19,673 nucleotides of DNA from Sergeia podlipaevii (GCA_030849805.1 JASANZ010001854.1:1-19673); one strand, 5' to 3'; positions 1-9,348 are shown, counted from the stretch's first letter. The notes: generated by a model from the letters alone, not told the origin. Translations and numbers: made by a program.

Positions 1-197
1 TGGCGGACCCGGCCAACCGTGTGTGCAACCCACCTGGGTCATGGATCTGCCCTGGGCAGTACCCGCCTGCGAAGGAGATCCAGGACATGCTGGTGCACCG
101 CATGGACTTTGAACAGATTGAAGACTTCAACCGGAAGAAGCAGGGCTCTTATCATGAAGAGTACATGAAGCGCATACATCAGCGGCGTGGCGTGTAG
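1..197 (+). CDS. STT3: Oligosaccharyltransferase catalytic subunit STT3, C-terminal end only (5' truncated by window)
   Basis: This is an open frame running in from the left edge (first full codon at position 3) to TAG at 195-197, giving the last 64 residues of a protein. The tail contains the stretch GSWICPGQYPPAKEIQ, which I recognise from the extreme C terminus of trypanosomatid STT3 proteins. STT3 is the membrane-embedded catalytic subunit that transfers N-glycans from a dolichol-linked donor to Asn-X-Ser/Thr sites in the ER lumen. The catalytic WWD region and the membrane helices lie outside the window, so the function rests on the tail alone. The end is basic and hydrophilic. The neighbourhood supports the call, because in T. 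brucei the STT3 genes are placed just upstream of FRDg. Trypanosomes often carry several STT3 copies and I cannot say which one this is. Confidence 0.8.
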   Translation, partial: ADPANRVCNPPGSWICPGQYPPAKEIQDMLVHRMDFEQIEDFNRKKQGSYHEEYMKRIHQRRGV

Positions 198-769
198 TGA
201 TGAGCTAGTCTTTTTTTTTAGGCTCATTATTTTTTTCCCCCTTTTTGTTTGTAGGTACGCAAGAGAAAACAAACATGCATTTTTATTTTCTTTTCAAAAA
301 AAAAAATGCTAAGCGTTCAAAGGCGAAAAAAGAGGCTATGTGAATAATTTCGTTCAATATGGAGGTAATTTTTTTGCTTTTTTTTTTGAAGTGAAGTGAA
401 GTGCTTTGAGATGGCGGCATTTTGCTTTGTTGTTGTTTTGCGTGGACTTCAGGCAAAAAAAAAAAAAAAAAAAAAAGAAGTGGTGAATGCAAAACAAAAG
501 AAGAAAAATAGAAAGAGAATGAAATATTTGTAAATTGACTGATATAGGGTACTACTTTATACATGCGCGCATTCTTCCGCATCCCAATTGTTCTCGTTTG
601 TTTTTGCCTTTTTTTCGTTTTCGAAAGATTTGTAGTTTCGCTTGTAGGCGGTTGTAAGAAAGAAGGGTGAGGAGACGAGGAAAACATATACTTATTGATG
701 ATGCTGTGAATGTATTTATTCCTTTTCTCTTCCTCATCCTTTGGGTTCTATGATCAATACCGATATGAA

Positions 770-791
770 AGAGAGAGAGAGAGAGAGAGAG
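770..791 (+). repeat. (AG)11 microsatellite
   Basis: Eleven uninterrupted AG units on the sense strand. Similar sense-strand AG tracts recur in the next three spacers (4125, 9349 and 10857). Confidence 0.95.
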
Positions 792-1222
792 AACAGAGAA
801 ATACTGAAGAAGGATTCTTTCTCTCTTGCGCATATGTCTTGGTCATGGAGGAAAGGGAGCGATATAGTCATTGAGGTTGAAGTTGTTTTTTTGTGTTTTA
901 ATTATTGTTTTCATGTAGTGTTGTCGTGGAGGCTTTTTAAAAATGTTTTTGTTGATTGTTCATCTTTTTATCTCTCTCTCCCCTCTTTTTTAATAATTAT
1001 TGTTATTTGTCAATTTAAATTAATGAATGTTACTGGGCTACAGACATGAAGAAGTAACAGGTAACAAAAGCAGAAGGGAGGAAAAAAAACATTTTCTGAT
1101 TGTGTATGAATGTGCTTGTGTGTAGGTGGGTGCGCACAAGACCATATTGCAATGGTTAGCATACTGATATTTCGCTACCTCTGTATTTTCTCTTTTCCTT
1201 TTTGGCACCCTTATTGTATTGT

Positions 1223-1331
1223 TTTGCATTTTCTCTCTTTCTTGTTTTTACCGTTTGTTTTTGTTTTCAAACACGACCTCCCCCCCCCTTTTGTTTGCTG
1301 TTTTTGTTTTATTTTATCGCTACCCTCATAG
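1223..1331 (+). promoter_or_regulatory. Predicted spliced-leader acceptor for the rhodanese-domain gene
   Basis: A long T/C-rich tract ends in TACCCTCATAG, with the AG at 1330-1331, about 200 bases before the chosen ATG. A second usable site follows a shorter tract at 1391-1416, with AG at 1417-1418. Either would leave the start at 1529 and remove the upstream in-frame ATG at 1202. Confidence 0.45.
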
Positions 1332-1528
1332 TCATTTATTTAAGATTTATATATATATATATATGTGAATACAGAGGAAGGACAGCTTGGTGCATTCTTT
1401 TCCTTCCCTTTGGTTTAGCAACTGTGGAGATCAGAAGGAAAAGAGGGGGAGGAAGGAAGTTGTGTCCGGTCCAAGGTATAAAGCAAAAAGAAAAAAAGAA
1501 TATAGCATACACGCAAAGAAAAAAAAAA

Positions 1529-3430
1529 ATGCATTGCGTGTCAGTTCTCCGTCAGGCCTTTGTACGTCATGGCGTTGTAGTGGGTTCTACACCCTCTTCA
1601 TTAGTTAGATCCTCGCTATCTACATGCGGCACCGTCGTTGCTTTGACCTTTAGCCAGCGCTTGCTTCATGGCGGTGGAAGAGAAAGAGGTCAGCAAGCGC
1701 AGAGGGATGGTGCCTTACTTGGCGAGGGAGCCAATCGTGGAAGCAGCAACAACCATGAGGGTGATGATGGCGGAACACGCGGGAGTGGTGAGGTCAATAG
1801 TCTCAGGACTGGGGTGGCAACGTCGCCTCCTTCTCCCCCACCACCACCACCTCTTCCGTCCTTTAGGCACGCGAGAAAGACTGAAAACGCGAAAAGTATC
1901 GATGAGTTCTCTGACGCGGAGGCTCTCGAGTGCGCAAAAGTGGACATTTTCCGTTTAGAGCATGAGTGGGAAGCTTTGGAGGCAGAACGTGAGCTGTTGC
2001 AGCAAAATGCACCGCGAAATGATGCTCAAGATAGTCTTACTTCTACTACTCAGCTTCACTCACGTGGCGTCAAGTCTTCTTCCGCTTCTTCTACACATTC
2101 AATGGAGAATCACGCAAATGGTGTTCACTGTAATACTAATATTGGAAATGATAGTGGCGGAATGAGAGATAGCCAGAGCACGCTACTTGCTTCTACGGCA
2201 CCAGGCAGTGGGGGTAGTCAAGGGGATAATGACACACCAGAGTGGCCGGAGCCAACACTTGAAGACCTCGACCGCTCTATCCCACAAGTTGACTGTGCCT
2301 TCGTTGCAAATCTGATCCGCAGCCGCAACATTCGACGGGGCGAGTTTCTCGACAAGAAGGCTCAGGTGAAGCAAAAGGTTGAGGCTCTCACGCAGAAGGA
2401 CACTCGCAGCGTCGCAGATGCCGCTCGCCTTCCACGCATGGGTGGATTAGGCTTCTGGCGTCGCGGAGAGGATGGCAACAACAACGGTGAAGAATTCAGC
2501 ATCGCTGCAACCTCTGTGCAAGCGCCCATCGTTGCCTCCCCACACGTGCTTGCGCAACTCTCAGATGACGAGACAGACGCGCTCAACACCATGCGGCCGG
2601 AGTACGACGATGGCTTTATCTTGCTTGACTGTCGCACTGTGAACGAGGTTACTTCGTGGGGCATTATTGAAGGTGCCAAGGTGCTCCCAGCGCACGAACT
2701 TTTCGATGCCTTTCATGCCACTCCAGAAGACTTTCTCTCCGAGTACGGCTTCCCCAAGCCACGTCCAGACGATGTCATCATCTGCTACTGCCAATACGGG
2801 CCGCGTTCTCTCATGGCGACGCAGATACTCAGCTGGATGGGGTACCTTAAGGTACTTCACTTTAGAGACGGATACTATGAATGGGGCAAGCAGTATAACA
2901 TTCTGCTCAGGCGCTGGATGGAGCACGATAAGACCAGTGGAAATGAACTGAGGCGCCTCGCCACATTCCAGGCTGGCTTGGAGTTGCAACGTGAAATTGC
3001 TCCAGAGTTCAACACCTTGACGATGGGCGAGGCGGCCAAGTATCGCTTTGACACCACTCGAAGCCCGGGGAAGCTGCTGGTCGGGGAAGGCCTGCGGCTT
3101 GAGGTGTACGAAGCTGTGAGGAGGCTCACGGAAGGTCTGGCGCCGCCGGAGCTGTCTGGGGTGCTGGACTGGCCGCCGCCAGCGGGGGCACTCAGCGAAG
3201 GCAATAGTGCTGCCATGAGGCGGGAACAACATCTCAGAGACTTCATGGAGCAGGCCACAGGCGTGGACCCGCACTCAGCAGAGATGTCGAAGGTGGGCTC
3301 TATGGGACTGGGTGAGGCACACGCGAAGGTGATGGATACGCTCGACGCGAATACAAGCGGGGATCCTACGCTGCCCCCTGTCGATAAGTTTATCAAGAGA
3401 GAGGAAGTGTATGGGGCGGGAAGAAAATGA
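1529..3430 (+). CDS. Rhodanese-domain protein, probably mitochondrial, 633 aa
   Basis: The frame is open from 1202, but the part before 1529 is low-complexity leader DNA that includes the splice-acceptor signals. The ATG at 1529 gives an N terminus rich in Arg, Ser and hydrophobic residues without early acids (MHCVSVLRQAFVRH...), typical of a mitochondrial presequence. Residues about 48-235 look disordered: Gly/Ser/Asn-rich, with a proline run near 101-110 and a short acidic helical segment near 128-160. A rhodanese-like domain spans roughly 350-457. Its active-site loop is Cys421-Gln-Tyr-Gly-Pro-Arg-Ser, matching the family pattern CxxGxRS, and a conserved DCR occurs at 367-369. The C-terminal 170 residues are helical and unassigned. 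Rhodanese domains with this cysteine can carry sulfur as a persulfide or act as a phosphatase-like fold. The substrate here is unknown. A structural role in a mitochondrial complex is equally possible. Confidence 0.8.
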   Translation: MHCVSVLRQAFVRHGVVVGSTPSSLVRSSLSTCGTVVALTFSQRLLHGGGRERGQQAQRDGALLGEGANRGSSNNHEGDDGGTRGSGEVNSLRTGVATSPPSPPPPPPLPSFRHARKTENAKSIDEFSDAEALECAKVDIFRLEHEWEALEAERELLQQNAPRNDAQDSLTSTTQLHSRGVKSSSASSTHSMENHANGVHCNTNIGNDSGGMRDSQSTLLASTAPGSGGSQGDNDTPEWPEPTLEDLDRSIPQVDCAFVANLIRSRNIRRGEFLDKKAQVKQKVEALTQKDTRSVADAARLPRMGGLGFWRRGEDGNNNGEEFSIAATSVQAPIVASPHVLAQLSDDETDALNTMRPEYDDGFILLDCRTVNEVTSWGIIEGAKVLPAHELFDAFHATPEDFLSEYGFPKPRPDDVIICYCQYGPRSLMATQILSWMGYLKVLHFRDGYYEWGKQYNILLRRWMEHDKTSGNELRRLATFQAGLELQREIAPEFNTLTMGEAAKYRFDTTRSPGKLLVGEGLRLEVYEAVRRLTEGLAPPELSGVLDWPPPAGALSEGNSAAMRREQHLRDFMEQATGVDPHSAEMSKVGSMGLGEAHAKVMDTLDANTSGDPTLPPVDKFIKREEVYGAGRK

Positions 3431-4124
3431 AGAGAAGGAGAAAGACAAGTGGAACGTATGGTGGAGGGGAGGGCGATGAGCAAAGCAGACACACAATAGC
3501 ATTTTCGGCTGGGTGGGAAGAAAGGAAAGTGGGGAGAAGAGGACAGGAGAGGAGGGGGCAGGTAGCATAAGCCATAGATCAACTACAATGGTGTGTGCTT
3601 GAAGGGGGGCACTATCAATCTGCTCTCTTTCTCTTCCTGTTTCATTGATGTTAGTTTGAAAGCAGCTACGCTAGCACTACAGCGGCTCCNGTAAGAATGA
3701 CAATAGCCGCACAATGATTGGCAATGAGTGTGTGCTGTTTTTTTTTTTTTTTGATTATCGTTGCTGTTGTTGTTGCCCGAGGTAAAAAGAGAATTGAGGG
3801 GGCCTCAGGATTGCAATTGAGGAAGGCGGCGGCGCTGCCCACGCATTTTATCGCAGTGTATAGCAGGTAAAACCAGTGTTCCCTGCATCACCATAGCATA
3901 CTTTTGTTATTATAATTATTACTAAATCCATTTCTGAGCACACGCACACATACACACAAATACTGATGCAAACGAGTACAAGGAATTTTTTTTTTAAGGG
4001 AAAAGTCAACGAGGTATAGACTATTTATTTCTTTTTTTAAGGTAAGTAAATCATTCTATGAATATACAAGTGCTCATAAGTAGCAATAGAACTCAAAGGG
4101 CAGTCGACATGATAGCTTTAAAAA

Positions 4125-4146
4125 AGAGAGAGAGAGAGAGAGAGAG
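4125..4146 (+). repeat. (AG)11 microsatellite
   Basis: Eleven AG units on the sense strand, preceded by a short A run and followed by mixed purines to about 4164. Confidence 0.95.
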
Positions 4147-4483
4147 AAGAGAAAGAAACAAGGAGGTTGATGCTGTTGCTTTTTTTTTTGTCTCTTTTCT
4201 ATTTTTTCTTTTCTGTTGTGTGCGACGACGTTTTGCAGTAAGATGGAAAAGCAAAGGAATGGGTGCTGAGAAGGAAAAAAGAAAAGCAGAGAAGATTTGT
4301 TTTCAATCCAGGACTTGTGTGTAGATGCGTTTTACAATCTTTTTTTTTGTTAAATACATATATGTATCCAGACGCAATACATTTTAATGAAGTCCATCAC
4401 TTGTCATTTACTTATTCTTTGTGTTTGCTGCTTTTCTCTCTGTCTCTTATGCTTTTGTTGATTCTCTGTCTTTCAACATCATC

Positions 4484-4542
4484 ACGTATTTCTTTTTTTC
4501 TTTTTCTACTTTTATACTTCCTTGTTTTCTTCAAAGTTCTAG
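4484..4542 (+). promoter_or_regulatory. Predicted spliced-leader acceptor for FRDg
   Basis: A dense T/C tract covers 4484-4533 and is followed by AG at 4535-4536 and again at 4541-4542. This would give FRDg a leader of about 225-230 bases. Confidence 0.5.
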
Positions 4543-4767
4543 CTTAAGCTTTGTTTTCTTTCTTTTATTTTTTGAAAAGAAAAAATCATAAATACATTCA
4601 CACTTTTACCGGCAAACAAAAGCAAAGGAAGAATACCTCTTTGCTTATATATACATTTATTTTGATTTGTACACACACAAAAAAAAAAAATATTAGCAGT
4701 CGAGCAAAAGCATCAAAAAAAGCAGTTTTTAGGAGATTAAAAGGAAAAATACGCATCATATCAAAAC

Positions 4768-7700
4768 ATGGCTGACGGACGTACCTCTGCTTCCGTGGTG
4801 GTTGTGGACCCCGAGAAGGCGGCCAAGGAGCGCGACGCTGCGGCCCGTGCGATGATGTCTGATGTCCCCATGAGTGGCACCCTGCGCCAGTTTCACAAGA
4901 AGGGAATTGCCCACACCGTCCCCTACACACTCAAGATTGTAGTGAACAACGAGGACTTTGACCGTGCAAAGGAGTGCGGCGAGCAAGTGCTTCAGTCTGC
5001 TTTCCATCTGGCCGACACGGTTCTGAACAGCTTTAATCCCAACAGTGAGGTGTCCATGATCAACTGTCTTCCCATTGGTGAGGAGCATCAGATGTCCGCC
5101 CCACTCAAGCGTGTGATGGGATGCTGCATTCGCGTGTTTAACTCCTCCCGTGGCTCCTTCGACCCCGCCTCTGGACCGCTCGTTACTATGCTGCGCGAGG
5201 CCGTCAAGCTTGGTTCCCCTGTTCTGAACAGCCACGTAGAGGACATGATTCGTCTCTGCATCTTCACCAACAGCTTTAACGTGAACCTTCAGGCCGGCCT
5301 TATATCGCGCAAGCACAACGACGCCATGCTGGACCTAGGAGGTGTCAGCAAGGGCTACATCGTCGACTATGTTGTGGAGAAGATCAATGCCGCTGGTTTC
5401 GACAACGTTTTCTTTGACTGGGGCGGTGACTGCCGTGCCTCTGGCACAAACCCGGCGAACCAGCCTTGGGTGGTCGGCATCCATACCCCTCCTGGCCTTG
5501 ACGAGCTCCACAACAAGCCCAACCGCGAGGAACAGAAGTTCATCCGCGTGGTGCAGCTGAACAACGAGGCGATTGCCACCAGTGGCGACTATGAGAACCT
5601 TGTTGAGGACCCCAAGACGAAGAAGCTGTACAGCTCTACTTTCTTCTGGGAGGCCAAGTCCCTGCTTCAGCCTGAGGAGGACGACCTTGCGCAGGTCTCC
5701 GTCAAGTGCTACAGCTGCATGTACGCTGATGCTCTCGCGACAGCGGCTCTGCTCAAGCGTAACCCGACTGGCGTGCGCAAGATGCTGGACAGCTGGCGCT
5801 ACGTGCGCGACACCGTGACAGATTATACCACCTATGCTCGTCGTGAGGCGCGCGTGGCCTGCATGTTTGAGATTGCCACCGAGAATCCCGAGATGCGCCG
5901 CAAGCGCATTGCCGGCTCCCTCCCCGCCCGCGTCATCGTCATCGGCGGCGGTCTCGCCGGCTGCTCGGCTGCCATCGAGGCGGCCAACTGCGGAGCTCAG
6001 GTCATTCTGCTGGAGAAGGAGACAAAGCTTGGCGGTAACAGCGCCAAGGCGACTTCGGGCATCAACGCGTGGGGCACCCGCGCTCAGGCCAAGCAAGGTG
6101 TCATGGACGGTGGCAAGTTCTTCGAGCGCGACACGTACCTCTCTGGTGTTGGCGGCAACTGCGACCCTGGCCTTGTCAAGACGCTCTCTGTCAAGTCCGC
6201 GGATGCGGTCAAGTGGCTCTGCAGCCTTGGCATCCCTCTCACAGTGCTGTCCCAGCTTGGTGGCGCCAGCCGCAAGCGCTGCCACCGTGCGCCAGACATG
6301 AAGGATGGCACGCCCGTCCCTATCGGGTTCACCATCATGCGTGTTCTCGAGAACCACATTCGTACTGCTTTGGCAGGCAAGATCACGATCATGACTGGCA
6401 TCCACGTGAACTCACTTGAGCACAGCAGCGATGTACGCTCGGATGGCGTGATTGTCAAGAAGGTTAGCGGGGTGCAGTTTACTCAGCCCAACGGGGACCC
6501 TATGTCTCTGAACGCAGACGCGGTCATTCTCGCCACTGGCGGCTTCTCCAACGATCACAGCACACAGTCTCTCCTGCAGGAGCACGCCCCACAGCTCGCG
6601 TCGTACCCCACCACAAACGGTACGTGGGCCACCGGCGATGGCGTCAAGATGGCTCGTGACCTTGGCGCTGCTCTTGTGGATATGGACAAGGTGCAGCTGC
6701 ATCCGACTGGTCTTGTTGACCCCAAGGATCCTGCAAACCGCACCAAGTACCTCGGCCCCGAGGCACTCCGCGGCTCTGGCGGTATCTTGCTCAACAGTAA
6801 GGGTGAGCGCTTTGTCAACGAGCTGGACCTTCGCTCTGTTGTTTCTCAGGCCATCATTGCCCAGAAGGACGAGTACCCTGAATCTAAAGGAAGCAAGTTT
6901 GCCTACTGTGTTCTTAACGAAAGTGCCGCTAGCCTGTTCGGCCGCAACTCCCTCGGATTCTACTGGAAGCGCCTGGGCCTCTTCACCAAGGTCGAGAACG
7001 TCGCCGGGCTGGCGAAGCTCATCGGTTGTCCTGAAGACTCCGTTACCCGCACCCTCAAGCGATACGAGCAGGTCTCCTCCTCTGGCCTTCAAGCCTGTCC
7101 TATCACCGGTAAGAACGTCTTCCCGTGTGTGTTGGGCCCTCAGGGACCCTTCTACGTGGCATACGTCACCCCATCCATTCACTACACCATGGGTGGCTGC
7201 CTCATCTCGCCCTCGGCGGAGATTCAGCAGATTGACCGCAACAGCGAGATGCGACGCCGCCCTATTTTGGGTCTCTTCGGCGCTGGTGAGGTCACCGGTG
7301 GAGTCCACGGCTGCAACCGTCTTGGTGGTAACTCGTTGCTGGAGTGCGTCGTCTTCGGTAAGATCGCCGGCGACCGCGCTGCTACCATCCTTCAGAAGAA
7401 GAACAACGCTCTCTCCATGACCGAGTGGGCGACGGTGGTGCTCCGTGAGGTGCGCGAGGGCGGGGCTTACGGTACAGGCTCCCGCGTGCTGCGCTTCAAC
7501 CTGCCTGGTGCTCTACAGCGTACAGGCCTGGCGCTTGGTCAGTTTATTGGCATCCGCGGTGAGTGGGATGGTCAGCAGCTCATCGGCTACTACAGCCCCA
7601 TCACTCTCCCGGACGACCACGGTGTCATTGGTATTCTTGCCCGTAGTGATAAGGGTCGTCTATGCGAGTGGCTCTCGGCACTACAGGCCGGCGATGCGGT

Positions 7701-8205
7701 GGAGATGAAGGCGTGCGGTGGACTGGTGATCGAGCGTCGCTTTAAGCAGCGTCACTTCTTCTTCAAGAACTACAAGATTCGCAAGCTGTCCCTGATCGCT
7801 GGTGGCACTGGTATTGCCCCGATGCTGCAGATTATCCGCGCCGCTGTCAAGAAGCCCTTTGTGGACTCCCTTGAGAGCTTGAGTCTCATCTACGCCGCTG
7901 AGGATGTGTCAGAACTGACGTACCGCAGCCTCCTCGAGAGCTACCAGAACGAGTACGGCAAGGAGAAGTTTACTTGCCATTTTGTGCTTAACCACCCACC
8001 TGCGCTCTGGACCGATGGCGTCGGGTTCGTCGATGCTGCTCTGCTACGCAGTGCCGTGCAGCCCCCCATGAACGACCTCCTCGTGGTCATCTGTGGTCCA
8101 CCGGTGATGCAGCGTGCGGTGAAGTCAACGCTGTCTTCTCTGGGGTACAACATGAACCTTGTGAAGACTGTTGATGAGGCAGATGCACCGCCAGCCAAAA
8201 TGTAA
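4768..8205 (+). CDS. FRDg: NADH-dependent fumarate reductase, glycosomal type, 1145 aa
   Basis: This enzyme reduces fumarate to succinate with NADH, which reoxidises glycosomal NADH during glycolysis. There are three domains. (1) ApbE-like FMN transferase, about 40-345, with LDLGGVSKG (188-196), DWGGD (217-221), ATSGDY (270-275) and ADALAT (320-325). (2) FAD-binding fumarate reductase, about 386-870, with the dinucleotide loop GGGLAG (393-398). Its active-site residues are His645, Glu665, Arg668, Arg689, His805 and Arg851, corresponding to the set known from bacterial soluble fumarate reductases. (3) Cytochrome b5 reductase-like NADH domain, about 900-1135, with GGTGIAP (1012-1018) and CGPP (1109-1112). 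The first ten residues contain D3-G-R-T-S-A-S9, a flavinylation-type motif. The chain ends Ala-Lys-Met, a plausible PTS1 peroxisome/glycosome signal. Length agrees with the trypanosome family (about 1140 aa). The arginine usual before the Y-S/T of the flavin-binding motif in domain 3 is Gly940. The start is the first ATG after the splice signal. Confidence 0.93.
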   Translation: MADGRTSASVVVVDPEKAAKERDAAARAMMSDVPMSGTLRQFHKKGIAHTVPYTLKIVVNNEDFDRAKECGEQVLQSAFHLADTVLNSFNPNSEVSMINCLPIGEEHQMSAPLKRVMGCCIRVFNSSRGSFDPASGPLVTMLREAVKLGSPVLNSHVEDMIRLCIFTNSFNVNLQAGLISRKHNDAMLDLGGVSKGYIVDYVVEKINAAGFDNVFFDWGGDCRASGTNPANQPWVVGIHTPPGLDELHNKPNREEQKFIRVVQLNNEAIATSGDYENLVEDPKTKKLYSSTFFWEAKSLLQPEEDDLAQVSVKCYSCMYADALATAALLKRNPTGVRKMLDSWRYVRDTVTDYTTYARREARVACMFEIATENPEMRRKRIAGSLPARVIVIGGGLAGCSAAIEAANCGAQVILLEKETKLGGNSAKATSGINAWGTRAQAKQGVMDGGKFFERDTYLSGVGGNCDPGLVKTLSVKSADAVKWLCSLGIPLTVLSQLGGASRKRCHRAPDMKDGTPVPIGFTIMRVLENHIRTALAGKITIMTGIHVNSLEHSSDVRSDGVIVKKVSGVQFTQPNGDPMSLNADAVILATGGFSNDHSTQSLLQEHAPQLASYPTTNGTWATGDGVKMARDLGAALVDMDKVQLHPTGLVDPKDPANRTKYLGPEALRGSGGILLNSKGERFVNELDLRSVVSQAIIAQKDEYPESKGSKFAYCVLNESAASLFGRNSLGFYWKRLGLFTKVENVAGLAKLIGCPEDSVTRTLKRYEQVSSSGLQACPITGKNVFPCVLGPQGPFYVAYVTPSIHYTMGGCLISPSAEIQQIDRNSEMRRRPILGLFGAGEVTGGVHGCNRLGGNSLLECVVFGKIAGDRAATILQKKNNALSMTEWATVVLREVREGGAYGTGSRVLRFNLPGALQRTGLALGQFIGIRGEWDGQQLIGYYSPITLPDDHGVIGILARSDKGRLCEWLSALQAGDAVEMKACGGLVIERRFKQRHFFFKNYKIRKLSLIAGGTGIAPMLQIIRAAVKKPFVDSLESLSLIYAAEDVSELTYRSLLESYQNEYGKEKFTCHFVLNHPPALWTDGVGFVDAALLRSAVQPPMNDLLVVICGPPVMQRAVKSTLSSLGYNMNLVKTVDEADAPPAKM

Positions 8206-8754
8206 GGAGTGGCGTATATTAATATATCCTTCTTCTTTTTTTTTGCTGTGTTGTTGCCCATCGCTGCTGCTGTAGCGGTTGATCAGGGGAGAAGGAAATG
8301 TAAATGCATGGATATGCTGTTTATGATATATATTTTTCTAAGAACAAATATCTATGTCCTTCAAAAAAAAAAGGGATGCATATTATATGGGATGCTATGA
8401 AGGACCGCCGTGGCGTTATTTTTTGTTTCCATTAATCAAATGTTTCAAGAGGAAAAAAAAATGTGCTTTTCAAAAGTGTTGTGAGAAGGAGGGGGAAGAG
8501 AAGGAGGTATAAAAGGGAAGACGGAAGATCGAACCCCTCCCCCCCCCCCTCCCCATCGAAGATATGTTGAATTTTTTTCTATAAACAAAGTTTTTTTTAA
8601 GCAATTGTGTGATATATCCATCTATATATATATAGTGAGATACTGTGTCCGTTTATTACTATCGAAAAATGAACCGCTAGACAATGGGTTGGTATATATT
8701 AGCGTATCGTAACAACTATACGTGTTCGTATCTATCTATCTTCATATATATACA

Positions 8755-8772
8755 TGTGTGTGTGTGTGTGTG
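8755..8772 (+). repeat. (TG)9 microsatellite
   Basis: Nine TG units directly follow a short TA run, in the FRDg downstream spacer. Confidence 0.95.
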
Positions 8773-9348
8773 AATTTTTCTTGCTGCATATTTTTCTCGT
8801 ATGCCTCTTTTCTTCCCCTTTCATCCTTTTTTTTGGTTGAATAAGAACAAAGAGGGGGGGGGTGTGGGAGATCAAAAGAAATTGAGTAAAGATATTTTTT
8901 GCTTTTTACTTTTTTGTTATCGTACCTTTTATCTTCTACTCATATTTTCATTTTTGTGTGTGTGCTTTTCTTTCTCTTCCCCTCCCTCTTTCTTCTTTTT
9001 TTTTTTTTTCCTGCAAGCAGAGGAAGACTGAGTGGCGGCGAAAGGAGGAGCAACGTGGGCGGCGCATAGCGCGCGAGTGTGGTCCAGTGCAATGCATGCT
9101 ATAGTACACATGAGGATTTTCTACTTAAATTTGGTTTTTCTTGTTTATGTATTTTTTGTTGATTCCGCAGTGTCGTTTCTTTTTATCTCCATATCTTTTT
9201 ATCTGTTCGTCCCGGTAGGACGGACTTCGGTTTCCATAAATATTCTGGCACTGAGCCGCTCACACAAGGGCCGATTTTATTTATCTATTTTTTTTATATA
9301 TGAACTTCACGTAATGAAGAAGAAAAATAGAAGCGACAGAGAGAGGAA

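Larger units (their letters stand above)
198..1528. other. Intergenic spacer with 3' UTR, microsatellites and trans-splice signals
   Basis: This 1.3-kb AT-rich spacer holds the STT3 3' untranslated region and the leader of the next gene. I see no convincing gene. Open frames here on both strands are rich in Phe, Lys and Ser and arise from poly-T, poly-A and GA tracts. Landmarks are a 22-base A run (455-476), an (AG)11 tract (770-791), pyrimidine-rich DNA (about 1223-1329) and an AT dinucleotide run (1347-1364) that probably falls inside the next gene's leader. Confidence 0.7.
3431..4767. other. Intergenic spacer before FRDg
   Basis: This 1.3-kb spacer has no supportable gene. The first 130 bases are purine-rich 3' UTR. 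One base is undetermined (N at 3690). It holds a 15-base T run (3738-3752), an (AG)11 tract (4125-4146) and a long pyrimidine-rich zone (about 4395-4535) that serves as the likely splice signal for FRDg. Confidence 0.7.

Noticed and set aside
455..476. 22-base A run as the tail of a retroposon (L1Tc/NARTc type)
   Set aside because: The DNA before it does not resemble the elements I know and no target-site duplication was visible by eye; such A runs are common in these spacers.
1202..1528. Upstream in-frame extension of the rhodanese-domain protein from the ATG at 1202
   Set aside because: It runs through the pyrimidine tract, candidate splice acceptors and AT microsatellite, and translates to hydrophobic low-complexity residues; the ATG at 1529 gives a sensible presequence.
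5335..6405. Long antisense frames under FRDg and under its paralogue
   Set aside because: These are shadows of GC3-rich coding sequence; equivalent antisense frames appear at matching positions in both paralogues.
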